Positions 22,691-32,886 of a DNA stretch of 64,000 nucleotides are shown here, piece by piece. Made by a program: the position numbers and the translations under genes. The notes beneath the pieces were generated by a model. The model was given only the letters and a program-made list of their open reading frames with translations. It was not told the origin of the DNA and made no database searches. The stretch lies in NCBI GenBank assembly GCA_022059125.1, contig JAEUWY010000001.1, forward strand, positions 62,001 to 126,000. The letters are read 5' to 3'. Within the stretch, counting starts at the first letter, position 1. Each line of letters begins with the position of its first letter. The stretch is from Corynespora cassiicola (lineage: Eukaryota > Ascomycota > Dothideomycetes > Pleosporales > Corynesporascaceae).

Positions 22691-23424
22691 TTGCGATATT
22701 CTAGGTGATCCGAGCTATAAAAAGTCGAAAGAACACCTTCCTTGCACGTGACGAGTGGATAGTCCGGCCTCGAGAGCAGCCTGTCTCACTCATACAATCA
22801 CTTCTTAATGAGGCTGCTCAGCTTCTAGGCTTGCTGGAGCGATATGCTGATTTGGAAAACCTAATTGAGACATCTAGCTTTGCGGCTCTGGAGCATCTCT
22901 ACGGGGATGTTAGTCTTCTCTTTCAACGTCTCGAAAATTGGGAAGCTAGGGCAGCGCGCCAGTCGTCATATCCTTTGTACTGGAGGAATTTCGATTCAAC
23001 AGACTGGTCAGACTCAGAGACATCTTCTCTTTGGTTTCCGGACGTCATGACTACTAACAGCTTGATGTATTGTTGGGCGTTCAAGACAATCTTGCTGACG
23101 CATCTAGACCTCATCTGTAAGGCTTTGAAAACGACCAAGGAATCTAGCCAACAAACCCGCGAGCAACAACGCTATGAACCGTCTTTTCAAAAGATCAGCA
23201 TAAAGTGGGCAGAGATGATATGTGAAAGTATGCCATTCCTACTAAGGCCCGAGATGAAGTTGTGGAGCCCTGCTTCTACTTATTTCACGTTTATGACAGC
23301 AATTCGAGTATTCCAGGAAAATGAAGAGGACTGCAAATTCCAGCTCTCATGCTGTAAGCGCTTAGTTAACCGGCTGGCAGAAGTAAGGGTTCACTTCCCC
23401 GACATACAAGGACTGAACTTATGA
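22691..23424 (+). pseudogene. Zn2Cys6 regulator, last-exon fragment
   Basis: Starts inside the last intron (TTCTAG acceptor at about 22699-22704). It then encodes VIRAIKSRKNTFLARDEW, LLNEAAQLLGLLERYADLE, WFPDVMTTNSLMYCWAF and the natural C-terminus SCCKRLVNRLAEVRVHFPD, ending at 23424. It matches exon 4 of the broken gene at 6.9-8.5 kb and supplies the tail lost there. No zinc cluster or earlier exons are present, and the upstream sequence is the truncated transposase D, so it is not a functional regulator. Confidence 0.75.
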
Positions 23425-23556
23425 TACTGTCAGTTGATGGAAAGGGCTGGAAAGAGATGAATGAGTGCATTGTGTGTGAGCTTGGTTGACAGTGGATATA
23501 TATACATGAGCCAAGATGGTGTAGTAGTGGCTGGGAAGCCTCATCTGCCAACAGAT
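23423..23556 (+). repeat. 134-bp repeat, copy 2
   Basis: Partner of 18544-18677. It begins at the stop codon of the Zn2Cys6 fragment, which supports a 3' UTR origin. Confidence 0.55.
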
Positions 23557-24200
23557 ACTATGAGCGACTGTTAATTTTTCATTTTTCGAGCTACTTGCGC
23601 AGAATTTAGTTCGATGAGATCTAAAATCCTTCGTCACGTGCTGGGAAAGTTCTAATATTCATAACAAGAAGCCTCTTTCACTCAAATGTATAAGGTTGGC
23701 AAAGTCGTCAGCTGTTCCGTCGGGAAAAAATTTGACTGATGTCATGGCAGGCAGAACTCGATCAAAGAGGGTAAGGCTCGATTAGACGCCTCAAATCCCC
23801 ATCCGTCTCCAAACACCGTACACTACGTTAGCACTGTAGATCAGGCACCTCTTATGAGGGATTTCACACCTAGCTTCAAACAATCAACTCAGTTGCACAC
23901 TCACAGTCAATCCACTACTGCGATTAAAAATGACATGTGGGTGTTGCCACTGCACGTTCTTCAATGCCTCCCACAGTTACTACTGCAGTGGCTGCATCAC
24001 TGAGCCAGAAAAAGGTAAAAGCAGGGCAAGAGCTGCATACTCCTATAGTTCATTGAACTCAGAAATTGTACAATAGTCCCTGTCTTAGGTGGCTACAGAG
24101 CCTTGTGACGATGTGAGATTCAAGATAGTAGGGCTTTGCACAGCTCTGAGGTGTACACGGCGTGTACAGACATGGCAACTCCGACTTAGCAAACAGACCA
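23557..24200. other. no gene recognised
   Basis: Intergenic between the Zn2Cys6 fragment and the hydrolase. No coding, repeat or RNA feature supported. Confidence 0.35.
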
Positions 24201-24203
24201 AGC

Positions 24204-24993
24204 TTAACCTCTTGCTATGGTCTCAATCCAAGCAATGGTATCATCTGGGTGGCTTAAAAATGGACTGTGTCCGGCTTTTATCCTCTGTACCTCAATCACA
24301 CCTCCCGCATCCTGTACTCCTTTGACCATAGCTTCTTGAGCGGATATTGGGATTGATTGATCTTCTCCACATAGCAAATAACTTGTTGGAATTTTTTTCC
24401 AGCTCGCGGCTTCGGTCTTGGCTGTAAACGTGGCAAACGAATGGGATTGCAGTCTTGTAAAGAGAGCTTGTTGTTGAGACATGGGAAGGTCGCTGTAGAG
24501 TGCAGTGGCGTCTTTGGCATAGACATACGGTCCCTAAGAAGTATTGTCACTGGCAAGATCCTTACTCAGGTAGCTATCGTCATACCTGAACATCGAATGC
24601 TGTTGGTAATGTGCCACCGATCGCATCCATCAAACTCACTCCTTCTGGAACAAGGAAAGCTGTCATGTAGCCAACACACAACACACCACCTCTCTTGTCC
24701 TCTGCTTCCCTTTCTATTTTTCCGAGTCCAGTTAGCCCAGAGCCGGCTATAATGCCTCCCCAGCTGTGCACAATGACGACAACATCATTACCGTCACCAA
24801 TAGCTCGTTCTATGAGGGATCGAGCTGCAGCAACGTCCTCAGATAGATCTTGAGGTGGATTGGCGGCGCCAACGGCAGGCATCTGACGTGTGTGAACGTG
24901 GTAACCTAAGCTTTCCAGTCTGGTCCTCAACGGGTCAATATGGAACGGGGTGTGCCAGGCACCAGGAATGATGACAATTTGAGGTCTTGCCAT
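24204..24993 (-). CDS. alpha/beta hydrolase (AB_hydrolase_6 type)
   Basis: Exons 24993-24586 and 24533-24204, joined over a 52-bp GT-AG intron, give 245 codons plus stop. The fold starts IVIIPGAWHTPFHIDPL; the nucleophile elbow is IVHSWGGIIAG (Ser); LLCGEDQSIPISAQ carries the acid, and IKAGHSPFLSHPDD the catalytic His. The triad is therefore complete. Related fungal proteins are small esterase- or hydrolase-like enzymes often found in secondary-metabolite gene clusters; the substrate is unknown. An ATG at 25002 would add three residues. A CTTGGCGAAA site is 203 bp upstream. Confidence 0.88.
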
Positions 24994-25195
24994 ACTGTGC
25001 ATTGCGGGTATTCGGTTCGATTGCCAGAAGAGTACCGCTTGGAAAGTATTGTTCTAGCAAGCTGTGACATGAGTCGTACTGCAACTACAAAGCTACAAAA
25101 CTCTTAGACCACGAAGGTCTGTATATCCATTGCTTTTATACTTGGGCTACTCTAGCAAGATACGCAATGCGCAAGGGTAGTAGCGCCGAATTCGC

Positions 25196-25205
25196 CTTGG
25201 CGAAA
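25196..25205 (+). promoter_or_regulatory. CTTGGCGAAA motif upstream of alpha/beta hydrolase
   Basis: Exact 10-mer about 203 bp upstream of the start at 24993. The reverse strand has CTAGTACTATTGAGGG before ACTTTCGCCAAG, the same bipartite layout as the other copies. Confidence 0.45.
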
Positions 25206-25511
25206 GTGTTTCCCTCAATAGTACTAGCTTTGTGATTAGCCCCGTTCAAGGCTGCGAGGCTATGGTCACACTCGGGTTCAATTTTTGTCCGACCTAGCAC
25301 AGCAGAGACATCCGTCAGTGTTAGGTGCGTCAAAAATCCCGACGGAAGCTTCTTAGACGAGAGGACAACTAGTCTGAAATAACATCTGGAAGAACACGCA
25401 GAATAACGCAGAGCTTCAGTGTTTGCCCATAACGTTTTGGATAAGCGAGTGCGTCAGACAAGCGAGTGCGTCAAAAAGCCAGATTACAGCACTCTCGCAC
25501 TTTAAATCGCC

Positions 25512-27149
25512 ATGGCCCAACGGAACAACGCTCAATCAAATAACAAAGAAGGCAGAGTTACTCTAGCTATTAAGGCTATACAAGAACGCCAGTTAAGTAG
25601 TGGTAGACGCGCAGCAGCTATCTATAATGTAGTTCCATCTACAGTTAATCGTCGCCGTGCTGGGATGCCTTCTCGCACCGATTGTGAGCCAAATTCAAAG
25701 AAGCTTACTAAACTTGAAGAGGAGGTTATTGTCCGTTACGTCCTCGAGCTAGATTCGCGCGGATTTCCCCCTCGGTATGATGGAATTCGACAGATGGCCA
25801 ATAAGTTACTCGCTCAGCGCGGCGCTGGCCAGGTAGGCATTAAGTGGCCGAACAACTTTGTCAAACGTCGAGACGAGCTTACAGCCAAATTCGCGCGCCA
25901 GTACGATTACAAAAGAGCAAAGTGCGAGGATCCTGTATTAATCCAAGGCTGGTTCACGCTTGTACGCGGTATAATCAGCAAGTACGGAATCGTCGACGCG
26001 GATATGTACAATTTCGACGAGACAGGCTTCCTCATGGGTATCCTACACACGACGAAGGTTATAACAGGCTCGGACAGAAGAGGCTCACCAAAGCTAATAC
26101 AGCAAGGCGACCGCGAGTGGGCGTCTGTTATAAGCGCAGTCAGCGCGGCAGGGTTATCGATTCCGCCATTTATTATTGTTCAAGCGCTCGTACACCTGCA
26201 AAGCTGGTACGAGGACTCGCCCCTACCAGACACATGGCGAATCCACCCAAGCTCAAATGGATGGACGACAAATGAGCTTGCCATTCGCTGGTTGGAGCAC
26301 TTTGATACACATACGAAGGATATATCGATTGGTGCATATCGGCTGCTGATTCTCGACGGACACGACAGCCATCGCTCGCTTGAATTCCAGGAGCTATGTG
26401 AGCAGAAGAAGATTGTTACTATTTGTATGCCTCCACATAGCTCCCATCTCCTTCAACCACTTGACGTTGCTTGCCACGGGCCGCTTAAAACAGCGTACAG
26501 CAAGCAGATTGAAAATCTAGCACGTACAGGCATCAACCACGTCACGAAGGAGCTCTTCTTAGAGGGGCTACACGCAGCTTATCTTAGCGCAATAACTGAG
26601 ACAAATATCAAATCAGGATTTGCTGCTTCTGGCCTTGTTCCATTTAATCCTGAAGCTGTACTTGATCAGCTCGATATACTGCCTTCGACGCCATCAGCAG
26701 CAGCAGCAGCAGCATCAGTGTGGGCATCGGCAACACCTCAGAACCACGCCGAATTCAGCTCTCAAACAGCTCTAATTCGAAAGAGGATTGAGCAGCATCA
26801 GGATAGCTCACCTTCGCCAATTGTTGAATCGCTTGAGCAGCTGCAAAAGGGTATCGCGATGGTACTGCATCGACAGGCGCTAATCGAGGACCAGCTAGCA
26901 GCTCTACAACAGGCTAACGAAGCTGCGTCACAACGGAAAAAACGAAAAAAGCGACATCTACAAACTAGAGGAGATCTATCTATTGCTGAAGGGCAAGCAA
27001 TTATAGCTCAAAATGAGCTTAATGCCCAAATTCAGGCGGAGGAAAAGGAAAGTAGAAAGCGCGCTCGAGCTGCTGGCCAGCAGCAGCGACGCTGTGGACG
27101 CTGCAGAGAACCCGGCCACACTGCCCTCACATGCCGGAAAGATAGATAA
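25512..27149 (+). CDS. Fot1/pogo transposase (element A), 545 aa
   Basis: Full-length, undamaged DDE_1-superfamily transposase in one exon. Order: N-terminal psq-like helix-turn-helix (RRAAAIYNVVPSTVNRRRAG), CENP-B-type second helix-turn-helix (MANKLLAQRGAGQVGIKWPN), then the catalytic core. The core Asp residues are in MYNFDETGFLMG, RLLILDGHDSH and HLLQPLDVACHG. A basic C-terminal coiled region ends in a CCHC zinc knuckle (CGRCREPGHTALTC). It cuts and pastes DNA at TA sites. The start ATGGCC is in strong context, 80 bp inside the left end. Confidence 0.93.
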   Translation: MAQRNNAQSNNKEGRVTLAIKAIQERQLSSGRRAAAIYNVVPSTVNRRRAGMPSRTDCEPNSKKLTKLEEEVIVRYVLELDSRGFPPRYDGIRQMANKLLAQRGAGQVGIKWPNNFVKRRDELTAKFARQYDYKRAKCEDPVLIQGWFTLVRGIISKYGIVDADMYNFDETGFLMGILHTTKVITGSDRRGSPKLIQQGDREWASVISAVSAAGLSIPPFIIVQALVHLQSWYEDSPLPDTWRIHPSSNGWTTNELAIRWLEHFDTHTKDISIGAYRLLILDGHDSHRSLEFQELCEQKKIVTICMPPHSSHLLQPLDVACHGPLKTAYSKQIENLARTGINHVTKELFLEGLHAAYLSAITETNIKSGFAASGLVPFNPEAVLDQLDILPSTPSAAAAAASVWASATPQNHAEFSSQTALIRKRIEQHQDSSPSPIVESLEQLQKGIAMVLHRQALIEDQLAALQQANEAASQRKKRKKRHLQTRGDLSIAEGQAIIAQNELNAQIQAEEKESRKRARAAGQQQRRCGRCREPGHTALTCRKDR

Positions 27150-27272
27150 TCAGTTGTGTTTTAATCTCTAATGGTTGATTTTCTGCTCTCTGCTTTATGT
27201 TAAGCGGAATTTGTACGTTAAGTGTGTTGGTGCTGATTTCTGACGCACTCGCTTGTCTGACGCACTCGCTTA

Positions 27273-29126
27273 ACGTACGTGATAAGCGAAATGGACAGAC
27301 AAGCGAAATGAACACTTTTGCCAAGACCTACAACACCCCACTGTATGTTCAATGCCACCACGCCAGGAACAGCCATCATCTACTCGTGAAGAAAACATCA
27401 TCAAGGCTCTTCGAACATTGAAAACCAATCCCTCTTTGAGCTTGCGACGCGCTGCTGCCGTGTACAACGTCTGTCCTTCCACTCTTCATAACAGACGCGC
27501 GGGAATCACTTCACGACGCGATTGCCATCCCAATTCATCTCGGCTTACAAAGTGCGAGCAGGAGGCTGTTATTCGGAGGGCCCTTGAGCTAGATGCTAGA
27601 GGATCAGCCGTCACGCTTGACTACCTAGGAGATATGGCTAACCAACTGCTTGCTGCACGCGACGGGGGCAAGGTCGGCGTCCGCTGGGCTCACAATCTCG
27701 TCACTCGCATACCAGAGCTCAAAACGCGAAGGACTCGGCAGCAGACTCGTCAGAGAGCCTTGTGTAGTGATCCGGAGGTGATCAGGCCGTGGTTTGATCT
27801 TGTTCAGAATACCAAAGCAAAGTACGGCATCCTCGACGACGATGTCTACAACTTTGACGAGACTGGTTTTACTATAGGCCAAGCAGGAAGCGTGGTAGTG
27901 GTTACTGCATCGGAGAGGAGGCATCGGCCACTTGGGCTGCAGCCTGGCGATCGTGAGTGGATCTCGGTGATCCTAGGGATCAATGCGATGGGCTGGGCGA
28001 TCCCGCCCTTCTTCATCTTCAAAGCAAAGAACCACGACCAGACCTGGTACGACGAGGTTCCAAAAGATTGGCGTATTGGCGTCAGCGAGAACGGGTGGAC
28101 GTCAAATGATCTTGGCGTAGAGTGGCTGAAGCACTTTGTTGCCCATACTAAAGACCGCACTGTAGGTAGGCACAGGTTGCTGATTCTGGACGGTCACGAG
28201 AGCCACAACTCGCTTGCGTTCCAAGATCTCTGCAAGGATCACAACATAATCACTCTTTGCATGCCTCCACACTCGTCACACCTCCTCCAGCCACTTGATG
28301 TGGGGTGCTTTTCGCCCTTGAAGCGAGCGTATTCTAAAGAGATCCGAGCCTTGGCAACCAGTCACATCAGCCATATCGAGAAAAAGGTTTTCCTGGAAGC
28401 CTTCAAACAGGCTTTCAAGGATGCTGTTACTGAGAAAAACATCCGCGCTAGCTTCCGAGCAGCTGGTATCGTCCCATACGATCCAGAGGCGGTGCTATCA
28501 AAGCTTCAGGTGAAGCTGCGCACGCCAACGCCTCCTGCGCCGGGTGCTACTGAATGGACACCCAAAACACCAAGCACTCTGCAGGAGATTGAGGCTCAAT
28601 CATCGCTGATCCGGGATAGAGTTAGAAGACACAGAAGCTCATCGCCTGCTTCTATCATCGAAGCCCTTGATCAGCTTAAAAAGGGCGCTGAGATGATGGC
28701 TCATTCAGCTGCGTTGCTCAAGGGCCGAGTCCAGGAGGTTGAGGAGGCAAATAAGGCAGCCTCACAACGAAAAAGCCGAAAGAGGAAACGGATTCAGGAA
28801 GGAAGAACCCTCTCAAAGGCAGAGGCAGACGAAGTAGTAGCGCAAATTGATGTAGATGAACAACTAAAGAAGGAGATGGGCGAGCGCAAGGCGCGATCAG
28901 GAAAGCGCCGGCAGACAAAGACACGCTGCAGCCGCTGCGGCAGGACAGGACATAACACGCGCACTTGTAAAGAAGACGGATACAACTAGATAAAGCTAGG
29001 GAACTGTAGAGTAGGGCCTTACCGCACTCAGTTTCAATCGAAATAGGGCGTGCGAGTGGTAGTGGTTGCAGGCCTTGGCAAAAGTGTTCATTTCGCTTGT
29101 CTGTCCATTTCGCTTATCACGTACGT
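27273..29126 (+). mobile_element. Fot1/pogo element B, coding-intact, nested in A
   Basis: Inserted at a TA inside the right inverted repeat of element A, duplicating TA (27271-27272, 29127-29128). The termini are a perfect inverted repeat of about 53 bp beginning ACGTACGTGATAAGCGAAAT, containing the tandem subunit AAGCGAAATG twice. Length 1854 bp. The intact ends, TA duplication and open transposase suggest a recent insertion. Confidence 0.93.
27352..28989 (+). CDS. Fot1/pogo transposase (element B), 545 aa
   Basis: Same architecture as transposase A but clearly diverged from it. Helix-turn-helix RRAAAVYNVCPSTLHNRRAG, then MANQLLAARDGGKVGVRWAHN; catalytic Asp motifs VYNFDETGFTIG, RLLILDGHESH and HLLQPLDVGCFSPL; a C-terminal basic segment and zinc knuckle CSRCGRTGHNTRTC. 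Single uninterrupted exon from ATG 27352. It is the closest relative in the window of the decayed transposase in element E (shared SFREAGIVPYNPEAVLSKL-type segment). Confidence 0.93.
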   Translation: MPPRQEQPSSTREENIIKALRTLKTNPSLSLRRAAAVYNVCPSTLHNRRAGITSRRDCHPNSSRLTKCEQEAVIRRALELDARGSAVTLDYLGDMANQLLAARDGGKVGVRWAHNLVTRIPELKTRRTRQQTRQRALCSDPEVIRPWFDLVQNTKAKYGILDDDVYNFDETGFTIGQAGSVVVVTASERRHRPLGLQPGDREWISVILGINAMGWAIPPFFIFKAKNHDQTWYDEVPKDWRIGVSENGWTSNDLGVEWLKHFVAHTKDRTVGRHRLLILDGHESHNSLAFQDLCKDHNIITLCMPPHSSHLLQPLDVGCFSPLKRAYSKEIRALATSHISHIEKKVFLEAFKQAFKDAVTEKNIRASFRAAGIVPYDPEAVLSKLQVKLRTPTPPAPGATEWTPKTPSTLQEIEAQSSLIRDRVRRHRSSSPASIIEALDQLKKGAEMMAHSAALLKGRVQEVEEANKAASQRKSRKRKRIQEGRTLSKAEADEVVAQIDVDEQLKKEMGERKARSGKRRQTKTRCSRCGRTGHNTRTCKEDGYN

Positions 29127-29264
29127 TATCCAAAACGTTAGTACAAAGAGCAAGAAAGGTCTCTCCGCGTTCGTGATTCCTTACGTCTCAGGATCACGGA
29201 TGGAGAACATCCGATCCGGACAGTCACGTGCATGCATGTCACGCGGTCCCATGACAGCTTCTGT

Positions 29265-29515
29265 CTAAAAGTAGCTAAACGCTGACCCAAAAGCTGTCAC
29301 CGCGCGGGCCCGTTTTTGGATCCCGCTGTGGAGCATGCATCTCGGCCCTACTTTTGAACTCTAGTTCCGATTTGCACATTTTCGAGACTTCCCCCCTACT
29401 CTGCCTAATTCAAAGACACTGGAAACGCTCTTCATGCTTTTGCGCAACGAAATATCACAACTCAGTACCATAACAAGGGTGTAGCCGGTACGGGTCGGCC
29501 ATTGTTCCTGCTAGT
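29265..29515 (+). repeat. NLR-upstream module, copy 1
   Basis: Shares with 34910-35145 and 55250-55500 an ordered set of blocks: GGCCCGTTTTTGGATCCCGC near 29315, CTAATTCAAAGACACTGG (also in copy 3), CTTCATGC...CAACGAAA, and GGTCGGCCATTGTTCCTGCT at about 29490-29510. It lies just upstream of the ankyrin NLR. No coding potential recognised. Confidence 0.65.
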
Positions 29516-29891
29516 GGTGGCAATGCAATGTACCTTTCTAGCCGCCGCTTTAAGCCGTCAATCGACGTACATATTATGAAGAGCGGAGGGCCTTCTCTAG
29601 TTTGGTCTAAGTACCGCTCTGGGCAGCTCTTTACCAGATTCTACTTTTTATATACAGAAGCTTGTAAAGTCAGTTTCCTCTTTCTCGCGTGCATACGCCG
29701 CTTAAGGCTGCACGACCCCTGTGGTTCTTGACAGCCACTATGCCCAGATCAGCCTAGACTTGAGTTCTGCCTAGCTTGGGCTGTGCTACGAAATGCCAAG
29801 TGCCCCACCCAAGCTGAGCAACTTCAACCAGGCTGGCGACAACACCCCCGATATCTCTGTTCATGTCAGAAGTACTTGAACGAATGTCACG

Positions 29892-32886
29892 ATGAGCTTC
29901 GGGTTCAGCGTTGGTGACTTTCTGGCGGTAATTCAACTGGCCAACAAGATCAGGAAAGACTTTCTTGGCGCTCCAAGTCAGTTCAGCGATATAACCGATG
30001 TGTAAGTGAATGCGACAGACAAGAGCTAGACTGACATGGTTGATAAATAGCCTCCGAAGCCTTTCGATCGTCCTTACCGACGCTGAAGTAACCGTATCCG
30101 GACAAGATCTCAGTCTCCAAGACAAAGCAAACCTCCAGGATGTTCTTGATGGTTGCCAACGTGCTCTTCGCAAGCTAGAACACACGATAGACAAGTATAG
30201 CAAAATCGGCTCACAGCAAACGAGCATCGGCAGCAAGCTGAAAAGAATATGGAAGCGACTATCTATAGAGCCGGAGGACATCCGCGAGCTTCGGAGTAAC
30301 ATCAATGTCAACATTGCTCTACTCACTGCATTTACCGGGCGGCTGACTAGGGAAAACACAATTAGATTGGTACGATACCAGGAAGATAAGGAACAGCAAG
30401 CTGTGCTTGAATGGCTAACGCCAACCGACTATGCTCCCCAGCAGAACGACTTTCTCAAGCAGCGGCAAGCCGGATCTGGAAAATGGCTTCTAGACTCGGC
30501 GGAATTCAAAAGCTGGGTAGAGACGGAGAATCAGACCTTGTTTTGCCCGGGTATACCGGGCGCTGGGAAGACAATACTCACATCTATTGTGGTAGAAGAG
30601 CTCTCCACACGCTTCCAAGCCAAGAGTAGCCATGCCGTTGCATATATCTACTGCAACTTCAAACGGCAGACCGAGCAAACGCTGGAAGATCTACTTGCAA
30701 GCGTACTGAAGCAGCTCGCCCAAGCAACACCTTCTCTACCACAGAGTATCCGATCCCTCCATGATCGGTGTAGATCTAAGAACACCCGGCCTTCAATAGA
30801 TGATATCTCGATGGTCCTTCAGTCGATGGCTGCTGAATTTTCGCGAGTCTTCATCCTCGTCGATGCGCTGGACGAATGTCAAGTCAATGATAGCTGCCGA
30901 GCGAAGCTACTCTCACAGCTCTCACAACTTCAGAACAAGTCTGGAGCGAATCTTTTCGTGACATCAAGATTCATCCCAGACATCATGGAGAGATTTGAAC
31001 CGGACCTGTGGCTTGAAATCCGTGCCAATGAGCACGATGTGCAGAGATACATAGAGGGGCATGTAGATGAACTGCCGCGTTTTGTCCGACGTGATCCAGA
31101 CCTACAGCGGGAGATTAGTTCTGGGATCGTTAAAGCTATTGATGGCGTGTACGTAATTCCTTACAATTTTCTTGAGGATCTTTCTGACTGTACTAGGTTT
31201 CTACTTGCACAGCTTCACCTCAACTCGTTGAAGGGGAAGAGAGCCCCTACAGCTGTTCGAGATGCTTTGAAGAAGTTGCCCACTGGCACAGAATCGTATG
31301 ATCGTGCATACTCTGATGCGATGGAGAGAATCGAAGGACAACTTTCGGACGAAGAGGCGCTTGCGAAAGAAGCTCTGTCATGGATCACATGCGCCAAAAG
31401 GCCACTGACTACTACAGAGCTTCAGCATGCTCTTGCTATCCAAGTCGGACAAGCAGACTTCGATGAACAAAACAAGCCAGATATTGAGGATATCGTATCG
31501 GTATGTGCTGGACTAGTCACGATTGACGAAGAAAGCGGCATCATCCGCTTGGTGCATTACACAACGCAAGAATACTTCGAACGGACGCAAAAGCAGTGGT
31601 TCCCAACCGCAGATTTCGACATCACGGCGATCTGTGTGACTTATCTCTCATTCACTGTATTTGGAAGCGGAATCTGCCTTACAGACTCTAGCTTTGAAGA
31701 GCGGCTGCGACGCAACCCGTTGTACGATTATGCCGCAAAATATTGGGGTTGCCATGCTCGTCGAAGTAGGAGTCAAAATTCAAATGTCGTGGACTTCTTA
31801 CTGCACGAGATGAGTGTGGAAGCAGCAACTCAAGCAATGCTAGTTCGCAAACTTTATTTAACGCAATCTGACTACAGTCAGAAAACACCGAGGCAAACAA
31901 CCGGACTGCATTTAAGTGCATACTTCGGGACAATAGGAGTAGCTACGATCATTCTTGGTTGCGCAGATCCTGATCCAAAGAACTCTGACGGCCGCACGCC
32001 GCTATCGTGGGCCGCCGAGAACGGGCATGCAAGTGTCGTCAAGCTGCTGCTCGACACGGGCAAGGTCGACGTCGACTCAAAGGACACTGACGGCCGGACG
32101 CCGCTATCGTGGGCCGCCAAGAACGGGCACGAAAGTGTCGTCAAGCTGCTGCTCGACACGGGCAAGGTCGACGTCGACTCAAAGGACATGCGCGGCCGGA
32201 CGCCGCTGTGGTGGGCCGCCGGGAACGGGCATGCAAGTGTCGTCAAGCTGCTGCTCGACACGGGCAAGGTCGACGTCGACTCAAAGGACAAGTACGGCCG
32301 GACGCCGCTGTGGTGGGTCGCCAGGAACGGGCACGAAAGTGTCGTCAAGCTGCTGCTCGACACGTGCAAGGTCGACGTCGACTCAAAGGACACTCACGGC
32401 CGGACGCCGCTGTGGTGGGCCGCCGGGAACGGTCACGAAAGTATCATCAAGCTGCTGCTCGACACGGGCAAGGTCGACGTCGACTTAAAGAACACTCACG
32501 GCCGGACGCCTCTGTGGTGGGCCGCCAGGAACGGGCACGAAAGTGTCGTCAAGCTGCTGCTCGACACGGGCAAGGTCGACGTCGACTCAAAGGACACTGA
32601 CGGCCGGACGCTACTGTGGTGGGCCGCCGAGAACGAGCACGAAAGTATCGTTAAGCTGCTGCTCGACACGGGCAAGGTCGACGTCGACTCAAAGGACACT
32701 GACGGCCGGACGCTACTGTGGTGGGCCGCCAGGAACGGGCACGAAAGTGTCTTCAAGCTGCTGCTCGACACGGGCAAGGTCGACATCGACTCAAAGGACA
32801 CTGACGGCCAGACGCCGCTGTGGTGGGCCACTAGGAACGGGCACGAAAGTGTCGTCAAGCTTCTACAATCAGCTAATGCTTCGTAG
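29892..32886 (+). CDS. NACHT-ankyrin NLR (STAND protein)
   Basis: Exon 1 (29892-30001) encodes MSFGFSVGDFLAVIQLANKI, a fungal STAND N-terminal domain. It joins over a 49-bp intron to 30051. A second, 48-bp intron (31149-31196, GTACGT...CTAG) is in frame and so is easily missed; its removal restores KAIDGVFLLAQLHLNSL. The spliced protein is about 965 residues. The NACHT core has Walker A GIPGAGKT and Walker B VFILVDALDECQ. The C-terminus carries nine 34-residue ankyrin repeats (GRTPLxWAAxNGHxSVVKLL) that are almost identical to one another. Such proteins are proposed nonself or pathogen sensors: the repeats bind a ligand, and nucleotide-driven oligomerisation activates the N-terminus. Intact. 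Confidence 0.88.
31987..32862 (+). repeat. ankyrin-encoding tandem array, 102-bp units
   Basis: About nine direct repeats of 102 bp, the last truncated. Each begins with the codons for (D/H/R/Y)GRTPL and contains the same 20-mer core AAGCTGCTGCTCGACACGGG. Differences cluster at a few codons: S/W after PL, the A/R/G/E/K-N-G-H positions, and the D-T/M/K/H positions before GR. The array is expected to change length by unequal exchange. Confidence 0.9.

Larger units (their letters stand above)
25432..29138 (+). mobile_element. Fot1/pogo element A, coding-intact, interrupted by element B
   Basis: Left terminus ACGTTTTGGATAAGCGAGTG follows a TA (25430-25431). The right terminus is split: the inner part ends CGCACTCGCTTA at 27272 and the outermost ten bases TCCAAAACGT are at 29129-29138, followed by TA (29139-29140). 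Removing element B and one TA restores a perfect 42-bp inverted repeat and a 1851-bp element. Within the repeat the unit AGCGAGTGCGTCA occurs twice in tandem, likely transposase-binding sites. The transposase frame is complete. Confidence 0.92.

Noticed and set aside
25430..29140. A 36-bp perfect palindrome appears when elements A and B are removed with shorter boundaries, suggesting insertion into a palindromic target.
   Set aside because: Shifting both boundaries so that each element begins ACGT, as in elements C, D, E and F, gives longer perfect terminal repeats and a simple nesting of B in A. The palindrome is then just A's own termini.
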